Assembly: GCF_022201045.2 (NCBI RefSeq)
Contig: NC_068557.1
Span: 16,283,501 to 16,347,500, forward strand
DNA from: Citrus sinensis
Lineage: Eukaryota; Streptophyta; Magnoliopsida; Sapindales; Rutaceae
Direction: 5' to 3'
Length of the DNA: 64,000 nt
The translations under genes were made by a program, and so were the position numbers. Positions 1 to 13,023 of this stretch are shown piece by piece. The notes beneath the pieces were generated by a model. The model worked only from the letters and a program-made list of their open reading frames with translations. It searched no databases and was not told the DNA's origin. Within the stretch, counting starts at the first letter, position 1. Each line of letters opens with the position of its first letter.

Positions 1-1010
1 ATTATTATTATTTCTCTTCACTTATTAAAATTTAATGCATCAAATTCAAAGTTGGGCATCATAAAAAATATCTTGCAAGTATAGAACAACAAGAGGCATG
101 GACTAAGCTAAACCATGGCTTGGAGATTTGAATAGATACATGAAGTGGAAGACCACCCGTGGAAGGGAAATACGTAAAAATAAAAGTTCTGATTTTAGGA
201 AACAATTCGCTAAAGCCTAAAACCACTCACTGTCTCACTCACTAAATAATGGAGGGAAGATGAGACACAACTTTTAATAGGATTTGATGGGGGTTGTTAT
301 AATTGTTATACAAATGTATCATCAAGTTGATCACCCAATGTCCCACCTCTCCTCTCTTGATAATTGCTCTTTTGCTTTTTGTCCTGGTGGGTCACAAATT
401 TTTACTCCAATTGTGATGTGATCTCCATCCATAAATCATAATGAGCTGAGAGCTCCACCCAAAAATCTTTTTACGGGTGCCGAGAGAAAATTTTTAAGTG
501 CTCCTAAAACCATTCGTTCTTTTTTCTATTTAGTCTCTGTCATATGTAAACCGCGGACTTGACTAGCTTACAGTATCTTTAAGCTACAGACTGCAGCATC
601 AGCCGTTGGATGTGGAGTGAGAAACTAAACAATAGAAAATCGGATGGTGGGATGACGGGAGATGTTTGTTACAGAATCTGTACCATAGACAGGTCCGTAA
701 ACCGCAATCAATATCTATTGAATAGTGAATGGATTAAAACTAAATAAAAGAAAGATTGAATAGAAAAAGGATAAATGCGGATAAAGACTAAATGGAAAAA
801 GACAGATTAGAAAAAAAAATAAAAATAAATAAGAACATTATGTTTGTCTTTACCCTTTTATTTAAGATGGAAAAAAATAGAAAGATAATTTGATATGCAT
901 AGTCTCGCACCCAGGGAGATCTTTGGTGCTCCTGAAATATTGAGCTTCTAGAGTGCGAGGTTATGCATATTAAATTATTTTTATAATTTTTTCAACTTAA
1001 ATAAAAGGAC
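1..1010. other. AT-rich intergenic DNA, no gene seen
   Basis: No coding region or conserved motif is recognisable on either strand. The one visible structure is an imperfect palindrome at about 838-1030: the left half around GATATGCATAGTCTCGCAC is answered by GTGCGAGGTTATGCATATTA on the other side of a short centre at about 930-948, and similarity continues outwards for about 70 bp on each side. It may be a small foldback element or a relic nested beside the larger one that follows. Confidence 0.5.
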
Positions 1011-1011
1011 A

Positions 1012-1790
1012 AATATTCAGTGATTATTTGCACTTTATTAAAAATACATAATTTTTTTTTTCTTTTTACAGCTTTCTATTTAAAATTTATAAAGTATATC
1101 ACTTTTCTACTTTTCCATTAACATCCTTAAAGGATTCAACGAAATATTGACAAATGACTATTTTATCCCTAAATGTAAAAAGACTATTTATTTATTGTTA
1201 TTTTAGATTGATGCAAACAAATTATAAATTCTAAGTTTCCCATAACTAATTTTATATTGTTATTTTTTATTTGTGAAAGAAACCAAAATGTTAAATGTTT
1301 TTCATAATTAGGTTTATAGTTACTTTAAATGTATTTTAGATAACCATGACCGTTTCTATTGGTGATTTATTATTATTAAAGATTTATTATTATTGTCGAA
1401 AATATGTCATTCAAGATAGATTAGATGAGCAGTGGTTCTTGATTTATGTTGTAAATGAGCTACAAATTAGTTAGGATGGTTATTTTGGTGATTATATATC
1501 TTTAAATTACAAGTTTGATGAACTAATATATCTAATTTTGTAGTCGTTATTGGTCGCAACATCCACAAAATGAAATCTAATTTTTTCTTTTTGTCATTTA
1601 GCTAGGATTAAATAGCCTTTTACGTTCAAGAGCAAAATAGTAATTTTATTAATATTGCGTTAAATCCTTTAATGGTGTTAATGAAAAAGTGGAAAATGAT
1701 ACACTTGGTAAATTTTAGGTAAATAGGTGCAAAATCAAAAAAAAAAAATGTATGCCGAATATCCTAATAAAACAGAGTATTTGTGATACA
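1012..1790. mobile_element. Foldback / MITE-like element with long diverged inverted repeats
   Basis: Bases about 1064-1190 and about 1603-1735 are inverted copies of each other. The best block is around 1120-1165, where ATTAACATCCTTAAAGGATT is matched in the complement near 1655-1685. Weaker similarity continues outwards through a T-run (near 1050) and its A-run counterpart (near 1740). There is no open reading frame between the arms. The ends are not sharp and no clear target duplication was found, so superfamily and exact limits are uncertain. Long terminal inverted repeats without coding capacity fit a non-autonomous DNA transposon. Confidence 0.55.
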
Positions 1791-4700
1791 AATATGATTG
1801 ACTAACCTACATTACCTTGTTTCGTTCGGTTTAATTTTAAGAACAATTTTTTTATTTACTAATGTTTTTTAATACCAGGAAAAAAATACGTTTAATACAC
1901 TTTTTTTTCCAAGTATATGTGAAGTGACTTTCTCAAAATTTTAAAGTATTATTTTATATGTCACATGATGAGTACCACTTCGTTAAATGAGATGAATTAT
2001 TTGAGGTATTTTTTGTCTGTGTGTGTTACCACTAAGCCTATAGGGCACTGTTGTATTACAAATGTACAAATTACAACGAAACAAGTTCATTTCAACTTTA
2101 TGTCTTTTTAATATCAAACCTAATTTTATGTCTTTTTAATATCAAATTTGTTTATGTAATATCATATTAAAAAGTTTAAAATGTAGACATGGGCCAAAAA
2201 TTGACAAACCCAATAATGCAAAGGAATCTTTCAGTTGATGGACCAGCAACAGACGATCCTAGCACTATTTAAATAAAGCCATAAGATGATGAGAGTCAAT
2301 TTTTGTCATCAATAATAATAATATTGGATTTATAGTGAAAACAAAACATCAGTCCCTGTACGATTGACTGAATTTTTTGCAACGACGCTCGCCTATGTGG
2401 TCCATCAAAGATGATCAAAGTTTCAAAAATGCTAAACTTCTCTAGGCTGCATCAAGGATAATGAACCTCAAGTTCAACTTAAAAGTCCTCTTAACCTAAA
2501 AAGTACTAATAATAGAAAAACACTTCAAATTAGGATCTCTTCCATCACTTGTATTTTAGTGTTAGAGTATGATTAAGATTTAATTTTTTTTTAATTTATT
2601 AACCACTAATTATATTAATAAAATTTGCTCATAAAAAAATCAAATTAGGAAAAAATTCTATCTAAAATTTACATCTTTGATGCGAAATAATAATAAAGAA
2701 AGAAATGATAGTGAAAACCTACTCATTGTCTCATTGAATGGGCCAACCCCATTATAATAAGTTGCTAAATAAAAGCAGGTACACTTGGATTAAAGCTCTT
2801 TAATAATACTACTCCCTACTGCATGTATTGAAAGTGATTGCTTAGTATCTTTTTATTTGGATATTACCCCACCCCATTTGCAATTTCTTATATAATCAGA
2901 TCTCTCTTTCATTGATCTGCTTGATTTTCAAAGTTATCCTCTATTCTTTTGTTACAAAATTTAAGGACATGTTTGGCATCTAATAGAAATACAACTTAAA
3001 AAGTGGATAAATACGATAAAATCAGTTATAAGCAGGGGCTTTGTATTATTATGTACTAGTCGATAGATTAACACAACTTCTGTTACTTTTATCAAAGTTT
3101 TGTGAACTAGTCACTTTACATATGTTTATCTTGATGAGATGAACCAAAAAATTTCAGGATAAAGAGAGAATCACAACCCTCAAATTGGAGAAAATATCTT
3201 CTTTTGTAATATAAATGCTTTTTAAACAAATGTCGTTATCGTACAGATCTTGCTCCTAATAATGTTTCTGTTAGGGTAAGTTTTGAGTTTTGAATTACTT
3301 TTCTCACAAATTAGTTATTTTTAAATCATCTCTCTTACTTTTAAAAGCCTCAAATTATCTTTATATTTGGCCAAAAGATGAAGGATAAGTAGGAGTGGAT
3401 TGATTTTTTCTTCTTTTTTTTTTCCCTTCCCCTTAACAAAATACAATTAAAGTTTTCAAAAGTAAAAACGTGATTTAAAAATAATTGATTTATGAGAGAA
3501 GTAATATAATATAATGAAAAAACAAGAAGACCTCACATTAGTAAAAGGAAACACCATTCCAAAGACGACAAAATCAAATATTATTTTCCTAGATCCAAAC
3601 ATGCCATACCTCAATATTATTTATTTAATCACCATCGGATAGATAATCACTCACGATAGACACATACAGTAAGTAAGGATGTTAAAATAAGTTTTGTGGA
3701 CCAAGTAGAATCAGAACCATATCCAGAATTGAGATCTCAAGAAAGCATATTTAATTTGACAAATAAAACAAAATTTATTTTCTCCTGGCCAAATAAATCT
3801 CCGACTATTAAGCACCCTACAGATCTTTCTTTCCAGCTATTAAGGCATCAAAATGCAAGCAATGACAACCAAACCAATAATAGGGACTTAATCAATACAT
3901 AACAACAAATTCTAGCCTTTAATTAACTCTTTCTCAATTAATTTATTAATCCAAAGGTATGGCATGCTAGGAGAAGATTGGACTTGGGCTGATCCACATA
4001 TATAATATACACCATGGAGAAGTTAATGATGGGGCAACTTCTTCTTCTTCTTCTTATTGTTTTGGTTTAATAATTATAAATAAAATATCACGGTTACAGG
4101 TTCTACAACTTATATTTTCTAAAAACTTAAAACATCAGTTACATCACAAGACTCATATCTTATACTAATATACTATTATAGAGCGTGGGCACAAAATAGT
4201 TCAAGATTGTAAATGAGATTTCTTTTTTTTTTTCTTGAAAGGAAGATTGTAAATGAGATTAACTCATTACTCACTGGCACTTAAAAAGTTGTAAAATTTA
4301 GGAATGTCGCTATTTTTCAAAATCGGAAAGTACAATTCAGGGCGTGCCATCAAGTAAAATTTCAGTAATTGTTTGAACCTAACCTAAATAACCTTGAAAG
4401 CCACCGACTAAAGCATTTGTTTCCAATGCTTTAAACTATCTAAAAGTTGGAATATATAAGGGGCAAAGTTTCAAGTTTAACATAAGAATGATACCCAGGA
4501 AGCCGAACTTAATGCGCTATGCAATAATTCTCCCATTCTCCAAGACTAAAATCATAAGGATACTATATAAAATAAAATAGAGATGCGGCAACATAAAGTG
4601 CATGTGATTTGGATCATACAAAATAAACAAATTCTCCATTCTAATCAAAATCCCACTATCTACAAGTTGCAAGGCACCAGCCCTGAAACAAGTGCATTAT

Positions 4701-4920
4701 GTGAAATACAGTTTCATGTAAATACAAATAAATTATCTCACATCTACTAACAACAAACATACTTTCATTTAATACCTTTCTTGAGACTCCCTTTTGATCC
4801 TTCTTGATCACTTGGACATGCTCCCAATGACGGAGCCAATGACGGAGCCAAAGAATATAGCTTTGCATGATGAGAATTTCAGCGGTAGAAAAGTGCTCAA
4901 AAGCAAGTGGAAACAACAGT
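1791..4920. other. Intergenic DNA, including the likely 3' UTR of the MSP-domain gene
   Basis: AT-rich sequence with no supportable gene. A short CTT microsatellite lies near 4037-4058, and a 19-bp motif (AGATTGTAAATGAGATT) is repeated at about 4204 and 4244. The last few hundred bases before 4921 probably form the 3' untranslated region and flank of the minus-strand gene that ends there, but no decisive polyadenylation site was picked. Short open frames here (for example 3696-3902) have no recognisable domain and look like chance. Confidence 0.5.
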
Positions 4921-7900
4921 TTACACAGAATCAACCCCTTCAACCTGTTGCCGGGCCAGGTATCTTTCCCTACGTTCTTTCTGGTAAGAAAATTTGAGCA
5001 GAAGAAAATATTATTAAAAGTAAAAGGATTAGCTAGTATCAGATATACTCCATCAAGTTCAATGTCTCACCCATTCATCTATAACAAGTCCTTCCCCTAC
5101 AATACGGGGTCCAGTGTCTTCTGGAGGCTTTTTGCGTGCCTCAAGTGCAGCATCTGCCTCAGCCAACTGTCGTTTAAGTTTATCAAGTGCCTTGGCATAA
5201 ACAAACCGCACAAATTATTGAGTGATAATGATACATCTTAAATGTAAGGCAAGGATGGAGCCAGTAAATAAATACTCATTGAAGGAAGAATGCAACGTAT
5301 AAGAAATATTTGATTATACTCACAGGGCTAGGGTGTTCTGGGTCAAGGAAAACAACTCGTAAAATTTGCTCAACAGCCACTTGATCCTTTTGCTCATCAA
5401 ACTGTGTAAACATTGTTATAACACATCTTGTCAGCTTCATAGTCCACAGAAAGAATTTCGCAATAAAGGGAAAAAAATCCAAGCAGAATTCATGTAATCA
5501 AGATTTACATGGCCAAACACCTATGGGCCAGGAACATGTACACCCATTTGACTGGTGGTCTTCCAAACACCAAGAATACATTTTAAAGGTAGCCTTAAAG
5601 ATTCAGACACAAAATCAAGGATTTGGAAATTGCTTGATGCAAATAATGATTCAAAAGTGGTAGTAAGACCAATAAGGATAATGATAACAAGGATCAGCAA
5701 TAATATTTGAAGAAGGATTCAAGAGGAGGAGACAACCACAATTCTGAAGAAAATATTTACTTTTCAATTTAGCAGGACTTAATTGGCACATGTACAACCT
5801 GAATAATCATCAAACTATAGTGCTTTTATCGAACTTGTGAACATAACTCCCCATGGTCCAGCCAAGTGAGTTCCTGCTTCATTCACTACATTTATAATTT
5901 ATAATTTAATGGTGTGCAATAGTAATTTTACAACTCCCAGTCTGCAAGCCCCAAATCAATTCACACCCAAAAGTCTTTTTCCTCTAAATTTTTCACAAAA
6001 TGAAACAGACCCATCTTACAAGCACACTCCCATTTGATTTCAAAAATAGAAAGGAAACATGCTCCATATCATTTGATCAAGTTACTTATGCTGTAGAAGA
6101 AAAAATAAAATCAAAACCCAGGAAATTTTGTATTAACAAACTTCACCGATATAAAGTCAACCTTCCACTAATGGAATAACATTCTGCCACTGGCCTAGAG
6201 ATTCCAAAGACAAAATTATGATTGTGACAAGGTGAAAAATATTCTTTAGAATGTAGCTTCCACAAGTTCACCAAATCAAATAGATATGGAAACAAAAATT
6301 CAATAAGATGGGTCAAGAAAGTGGGCTTGCAATGCATACCAATTCTGGAACATAATCCATCTCTCCTTTCACTTTCAAGCTCATGATCTTAAATTTGACC
6401 TTGCTTTTCTGATCCGTTGGTCGCTCATTGTTCTCAGGGGGCTCCACAAACTTGAATACTATCAGTCAAATAACCAATGGTTAAACAACTATCCAATGCA
6501 AAATAATAAACAGAACCCATGATAAGAAGGATGAATTACCTGTAGCTATAAGACTTTCCCCAGGAGCAAGTATACCCCCCGGAGGACGCATGTAACAACT
6601 TTTTGGAGCAGTAGTTTGAAACTGTACAACAATACATAGTCAATCAGAGGAGTTATATTCAGTAACTAGAATTGATGGCAAAGACATATAGCAGATAGAC
6701 TCGTAGACTAGTACAACTGAACAAGGAAGAAGAGAAATGTAATGAACATGGATTGTCTACTTGAAAGCAATAATAAACAGCAGAATTACTATTAATTTAT
6801 AATAAAGAGTGGACAAAAGTAGAAATTAAGCTTGAGTTTGCAGCCACTTTTTTAAGGGTTGCATCAAGATTTTCCCAATATGAATCAATTGTTTCTGATA
6901 ACTTCTGTTTAAGTACATGTATTCTCAAACACCGGTCTTAACAAGATTTGAAGCTCAAACCTCTTGTACCACCCCAAAGATCAAATTTTAATCAATTTAA
7001 GTTTCTAAACTGATAAATTTTCAAAAATGTAATGATATTTGTTTTTATATGAATTCTTTATTTTTAAAATTTTTCCAAAATAATTGATTGAAGTTATTAG
7101 AGAAGCTGGCCAGTGACAGTTTCTACCTTCTAGAAATAACTTTCAGATTTAGGTTGAACATAAAATCCATAGTTTTCACATCAATGTAATCCAAATTTGA
7201 TCGTGAGTACTGTGAAAATTGAATTTGATAAACTAGCCATGCCTGAGTGCAGAATTTAACCCATAGGTAACATACATTCTTTAACAATAAGAAGTAAGCA
7301 TTACAAGGCCATGTATGAGACAAATCAAACGTCCACACCAATAGCAGAAAACAAAGAAATCTATAGAGGAACAGATTTTTCATACCTTAAAAGCCACATG
7401 GGACTTGCTTGTGTTTTTAATTGAAATAGCACTCCTAACCTGCTTACCGGGTTCGTCTTCTCATGCAACAGAAATTAAACAAATCAGTGGGCTTGAAAAA
7501 GACATATCTGGCTTGCAAATATCAAAAGATAAAGAAACTTGAACAACATTGTTCTTCTAATTATTAACCAGAATTTGAAAGTGAAATCATGACAAGAAAA
7601 TAGAAAAAAACACTGAATGAAGAAAGAAAAAGGAATAAACCTCAATTTAAATGACTGGCAAGCTACAATCCACAGAAGCCTGATTAATTTACAAATACTG
7701 AAGAGACTAAGATATGAACATCAATGAAAACTTTCCCCCGATTATTCGACTAGAGTTATTAAACATTCTGAGCTGCTGAACTTAAATACTCACAAGAGGA
7801 AAGAGTTTATCACTTAAAACATCAATAAAGCAAATAATAAAGAATCTAATTTCCAGCAACTGAAATAAGATAATTAATCAAGAGAAAACAACAAATCATG

Positions 7901-8809
7901 CAACGGAAACCACTTTAAAGAATAAAGTTTCTTCAATATAGAGAATGGATGAAATCAATCCATATCAACATAATCAAATATTGAAGCACAAATCGATTAA
8001 ACCAGTCAAAAGCAATGTGTAACATTCTAACGGGAGAAATAAGCAGATCATGAAATCTAAGGAGCCAACGGTAAAAGACTCTCTTAACTCGAGAGAGCAA
8101 GTGAATTAAGGAACGTCAACTTAGCAAGAAAGAAAATAAAACCACTTTCAGCTCAAAGGAACAGATCTTCCATTCTAAAAGTAGCAGTTAGCGGTTGAAA
8201 CCATTGATCAAGCTATCAAATCAGCAAAGAACAATTAGAAGCACAGCAATTCAGAAGATGAGCGAATTAGTGAAGCATCAGGGGAAAAAAGGGGAAAAAA
8301 AAGTACAAACGATAATAAACTGCAGACCCAGATCAAGAATTTCCACAACACAAAATCTCATTTCTGATGAATGTATCAAGAATACCCAGATCAAAAAAAT
8401 CAGCAAAGTAAAACAAGAAAGCACATTTCATATCTATCAAATCACCAAAAGAAATTTTTTTTTTTTTTAAAAGAAATAAACCATAAAGGGGGAAAAAAAC
8501 AGACTTACAAGGAAAAAAGAGCTTAGTAGAAGGATCAAGCCTGAGTCTCCTTCTAGTGGGAAGCAAAGACTTAGCCATAGAAGAAACATTAGAAGAATTA
8601 ACAACACTTGATCTCCCCATCACTTGTTGGCTCTGATTCTGCTGGTAAACATGACTGCTACTGTTGTTATTATTACTACTATTATAATTATTATTATTTT
8701 GCATCGAAGAGGAGGAAGAAGAAGAACCGTTGCTTGATTGCCAAAATGGCATTTTACAAAGACCCCAAACCTTGCCTTCAGCCCCTGATTTCTTCTCATC
8801 AACAGCCAT
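4921..8809 (-). CDS. VAP4-type vesicle-associated protein with MSP domain (7 exons)
   Basis: Minus-strand gene assembled by hand from seven coding exons: 8809-8509, 7456-7386, 6621-6540, 6458-6340, 5401-5324, 5190-5071 and 4980-4921. All introns have GT-AG ends, and the phases join into 831 nt (276 residues plus TAA). The start is the ATG at 8809 (MAVDEKK); the longer open frame upstream begins with TTG and is not used. Residues about 20-80 are Ser/Asn/Gln-rich and low complexity. The MSP (VAP) beta-sandwich begins near residue 88 (LRLDPSTKLFFPYEPGK) and includes VAFKFQTTAPKSCYMRP, which matches the core of VAP/VAP27 domains. It is followed by a short helical charged segment (LDKLKRQLAEADAALEARKK, about 219-238). 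No C-terminal membrane anchor is visible, as in the plant VAP4 subgroup. VAP proteins bind FFAT-like peptides at ER and plasma-membrane contact sites; a role for this member is inferred only from the family. The gene looks intact. Confidence 0.93.
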
Positions 8810-10544
8810 TTTTCTTCTTCTGCTACTCTCTTTATTTAATAACAACTGGATATGGGTGGCAATGGGTTGGTTTGCTTTCTCTCTTTCTTTCTTTCTTTTT
8901 ATTTTCTTTTTTCGGTTATAAATAAATAAATAAATTTAAATATAAAATATAATAAATATATGCAGTGTTTTTAAAGATTTGTGTTGTGTTCGGTTGGTGA
9001 AAGCTGTTTCATGTTATCAAAATCAAACAATAATATGGTTATGTTATGCTAATTGTACTTATTACTATGTATGGATAGTGGATGAGTCCTATGATAGCCT
9101 TTTTGCTCTCACTATTTGCCTTTTTTTGATTGATGAAACTGGCGGTGGATGGACACTTTTTTTTTTTATCTCCGTTGGGATATCTGAAACTCAAAAAAGT
9201 TTGGGATTTTTCTGCATTTGCTTTCACCATTTTTTTTTTTTTTTGTTTGCTGCATTTGATTTTGCATAGGATTCCCGGGCTTTTTACACTTCACTTCTTT
9301 TCTGTGTGACCCCTGTTAGTTAGGTTTCTTCTTCTATTTTGACTTTCTTGTCTACTTTCTCTTCAAATATTTTACTCTAGAGATTGACTTTCTAAATTAT
9401 ATAATCGGTTAAAATTTTGTTGAATAAAGAAAAGGTCAAATTTTGGGTAATCATATATGGATACCTACTTTTTAATTATTTTTTTTCAAATAACGATATA
9501 GTTTGACCATTTTATATCATATTTGTTACTGACTAATCGCTTCTAAAATGACTGAAATATCATTTTTTTTAAAGTTACATTACATAGTATTCGTATCACA
9601 AAATGTAATTTTGTATGCAAATAAATAAAGTGCGTTCTTATTTTATGAAAAGGAAAAGAAACTTGAAAATATATTAAACTCCTCTTTCGAAATTTATTAA
9701 AAGCACTCTTTGAACTAGTCATTAAAAACCTCTTTTAATTTTTGTGTGAATTTTAATAAAAGCATAAATCTCATATACTGTAGTTCAAAAGAATTGAAAT
9801 TGACTCAAACTACAAATTTTATAATATTTTAGTTTAAAAAAAAAAGTAATCACACCCTTGCTTAAAGTTTAGTTGATGGTTCGTGCAATTAAATTTTCTG
9901 AAAAGGAATATATAAAAGATTTTGATTAGCATTATCTTAATTCTTAAGAGGGCAAGCCATGGGATGGGAACACATAATGTGGCATGATGTGCGAATGAGA
10001 AGATGCACTTAATGGGTGACATTCAAATAAGAAAACAAGGTAAAGGGAAAAGAAGAATGGCCACCGATTCTCCCATGTGGCCCTCTTGTAGAAAGCATCT
10101 CTTCTTTTGCAATCCTCACACAATAATTTTTTCGCCAAAAAAAAAGAAAAAAAAACACACACACACAAAATAATGTTTATTTTTAACCCTTAGGCCCAAG
10201 CAATACACACATTACACACATTGGCCAATAAGTAAAAATTGCAATTGGTTGGGTACAATCCTACAGCCTCCGCGTAAAGTCACTTTCCCATTTCTCATAT
10301 CTTTGACACAAGTCAATCAACTTTGGAATTGGACCCACTCGCATTAATTATCATACTTCAAAATTTGAATGTTACCACTATTTAGCTTTATAATTAGGGT
10401 AAATTTGGTAATGTCCTATTTTTCAAAATAATATATGTATAGATAGAGAGAATTAATTAAATTTTTACTAAAATTTATTTTTAAAAATACTATGAGTATT
10501 TTTTATACTGATAATATATACAGATAACTAATATTATATTAAGT
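8810..10544. other. Promoter side and upstream flank of the MSP-domain gene; no gene
   Basis: Next to the start codon the sense (minus) strand is GA-rich: the plus strand shows a CTTT/CTCT run at about 8876-8911, a common feature of plant 5' untranslated regions. An ATAAATAAATAAATA tract lies at about 8921-8936. Beyond that the DNA is AT-rich with poly-T runs (9150-9166, 9231-9245). Open frames of 60-105 codons here are low-complexity Phe/Ser/Leu strings and are not convincing genes. Confidence 0.5.
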
Positions 10545-10950
10545 GTCTATTTGGTATGACTTATTTAATGACTATAAATACTTATTTAATCTCATAAATT
10601 TTTATCATGATTTTAATAGAGCTTTTGAAGATTAAATAAGTTATTTTACCTCTATTAGCAAAAGCCCAAATTTTGAGTTTTTAAAAGTAGAGATTGAAAA
10701 ACTTTTTATAAATATCAAAATATCTAAAATATCCTCTATTTATTGAATAATCTTATTTATTGTTTTCATAATATAACGTTAAAAAAATTACCTATTAAAG
10801 TAATTTAATAAATTTTTAATAAAAACTATTATTGACAACCAAACAACTAATTTTTTTTTTAATAGAAGCTCTAGTTACAAAAGCTCTACTAACAAAATCT
10901 CTACTTAAATAAGTTCTACTTGAAAAACCGTACCAAACGGAGCCTAAATA
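10545..10950. mobile_element. Possible hAT-like MITE
   Basis: The left end reads GTGTCTATTTGGTATG and the right end, on the complement, reads AGGCTCCGTTTGGTACGG. Such ends are common in small non-autonomous hAT elements of plants. The two sub-terminal regions also mirror each other (TTAATAGAGCTTTTG near 10615 against AAAGCTCTA motifs near 10880). No exact 8-bp target duplication could be fixed by eye, so the call is tentative. No coding capacity. Confidence 0.4.
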
Positions 10951-12314
10951 TTTACAACCACTATTTCAGCACACAATTAAATATTAAAGTACAACTACTA
11001 TTTCAGCAGACAATTACATACTAGGATTATAATTTTTCATATATTAAATTCTATGAAACACATGTCTAGAGATGTGTTTGACACACTGTATTGCATTATT
11101 TTAATGCAAATGTATTGTATTATTTTAATGCGGGTGTATTGCATTATATTGTATTGCATTAGCACTGTATTATAATAATGTTGTACAACATTTGGTGCTA
11201 CATTGTATTGTATTAATTTTTTATGATTAACTTAAATTATATATTTAGAAAATAATATTTATTAGTACCTAGAAAAATACTAGATATAGAAGTCTTAAAT
11301 TTTAGAAGTTTAACATTATTTTTTAGTAAAAATGTTAAAAAATAACACAATTTTTTTATAAAGATCAAAGCTTATAGTCTTATATTTTCAGCAGCATAAC
11401 ATTTATTTTTGAATATTTTCTAAATATATAACATGTTAAATAAAGATCGAAGTAAATAATTTAATCAAATAATATCATAATGTAATGATATTTTATGTTA
11501 TTATTTTTATTGGTATTAATTTTAAATTAATATTATTTAAATTTATTCATATATAAATATTTATTGTTAGTTATATTAAATTTTTAAATAATAATCAATT
11601 TTATATATTAATTATTATATAATTAAATAATACATTATTTAGTTATATTTTTAATATAATAAAAATTAAAATATGAATAATAAGTTATAAAATTACTAAT
11701 TTATATTAATAATTATGATGTAAAAATAAAAATAAAAATAATATTAATCTTATATAATAATAAATTAAATCAAAAAGTCATATTTATTTATTATTATTAA
11801 AAAAAAGCAAAAGCCAGAAAATAAAAAGAGAAGCAAAAGCAAAACATTAAGGTGGCAATTGCTGCATTAGCACACCCCCTTTAACCCAATACAATTTCTT
11901 TCAAAACATGGCCTTGATATTAAGTTAATGTTAACAATATCTTAATACACTATAATCTCATACTCTAAACACACCCTAGGTTGTCTATCTTTACAAATAT
12001 TTAAGGGTGGTCCGCTCCATTTGCATTTCACAATAAAGAGACTATAACTGACTGCACTCAATCATATTTAATTGAGGGACAGTGAGTCTCTAAGGACACC
12101 AACTGCTACTCTCACGTGTGTGGGAGCAGGCGGTCCACTACTCGGTCAAAGGCCAAGTAGCAAGTACTATGAGTGTTAAAAACATTCATATTTAGTTGAT
12201 AAATTTTACTGTTAAGTTGATCTAAGAATATGATACTAAATTGAAAATAATGTTGAATAAAATTTATTTACATATTTATAAACATGTGTATAAAATATTT
12301 TTTTATTATGTATA
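10951..12314. other. AT-rich intergenic DNA, possible further MITE relic
   Basis: Very AT-rich. Between about 11057 and 11215 several variants of TGTATTGCATTATTTTAATG occur. The two ends of the stretch (GATGTGTTTGACACAC near 11070 and, on the complement, GGTGTGTTTAGAG near 11985) resemble short terminal inverted repeats. The similarity is too short to make a firm element call. No gene is visible. Confidence 0.35.
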
Positions 12315-12323
12315 TATAATAAT
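12315..12323. repeat. 9-bp target-site duplication, left (TATAATAAT)
   Basis: TATAATAAT directly abuts the left end of the MITE and is repeated exactly at 12526-12534 beside the right end. A 9-bp duplication is the hallmark of Mutator-superfamily insertion. Confidence 0.85.
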
Positions 12324-12525
12324 GAGTAATGATACAGCCACAAACTCTTGTACAAATTTATTTTGTACAAACTGATGTGGCATAATAAGATTGGTTGAAT
12401 TAAATATCACTTGGCCCACATGATTTGTTTTTATTAATTTATATTTTCATTCAACCAATGAATTAATGCCACGTCAGTTTGTACAAAATAAGTTTGTACA
12501 AGAGTTTGTGGCTGTATCATTACTC
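12324..12525. mobile_element. Mutator-type MITE, 202 bp
   Basis: Terminal inverted repeats of about 60 bp begin GAGTAATGATACAGCCACAA at 12324 and, on the complement, at 12525. By eye the two arms differ at about two positions only. A perfect 9-bp target duplication (TATAATAAT) flanks the element, which assigns it to the Mutator superfamily. The interior of about 80 bp is AT-rich and non-coding, so the element depends on a transposase encoded elsewhere. The decayed Mutator-like transposase at 60.3 kb is the same superfamily, but no link between the two is shown. Confidence 0.88.
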
Positions 12526-12534
12526 TATAATAAT
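12526..12534. repeat. 9-bp target-site duplication, right (TATAATAAT)
   Basis: Exact copy of 12315-12323 on the other side of the MITE. Confidence 0.85.
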
Positions 12535-13023
12535 TGATGACTAAAATAAGTATTTTACACTATTAATTTTATTTTGATTTTGTTATCTCAATATAATTGA
12601 TAATAATAATAATATCTTTAAAGTTAATGATTTTGTTTTTAATTAATAAGGATAATTTTAGATTTTTAAATATATATGAGGATATATTAAGTATAAAATT
12701 AATTCTTAAAATCAAAATTTGAAAACTACTCATTCCTCACTTTTCAAAATCTGTTGTAGAATTGAATGATTTTGTGAAAAACAATTTTTAAAGAACTTAC
12801 CAAACACTAAAATTAAGTTTTAATCTTTCAAAATCACTTTTAAACCTCGTAAAATAATCCCAAACATTGTAAAGGAAAACGATACCCATATAGTTATCAA
12901 ATCTCAATAGAATATGGATTATGTAATTCTCTTTGTTGCGTTTGAACAATGAACAATAAATCGGATTTAATTTATGAGCAACAATCTATTAGAACGTCCT
13001 TTGTCACGTCGTAGAGGCCTACT
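12535..13023. other. Intergenic DNA before the copia element
   Basis: AT-rich, no gene or repeat recognised. The final five bases, CTACT (13019-13023), are the left target duplication of the copia element. Confidence 0.5.
13019..13023. repeat. Copia target-site duplication, left (CTACT)
   Basis: CTACT immediately precedes the 5' LTR and is repeated exactly at 21886-21890 after the 3' LTR. A 5-bp duplication is expected for LTR retrotransposon integration and shows that this is a complete, unrearranged insertion. Confidence 0.9.

Noticed and set aside
8979..9269. 96-codon plus-strand frame upstream of the MSP-domain gene
   Set aside because: Phe-rich ending encoded by poly-T, no domain, no splice or promoter support.
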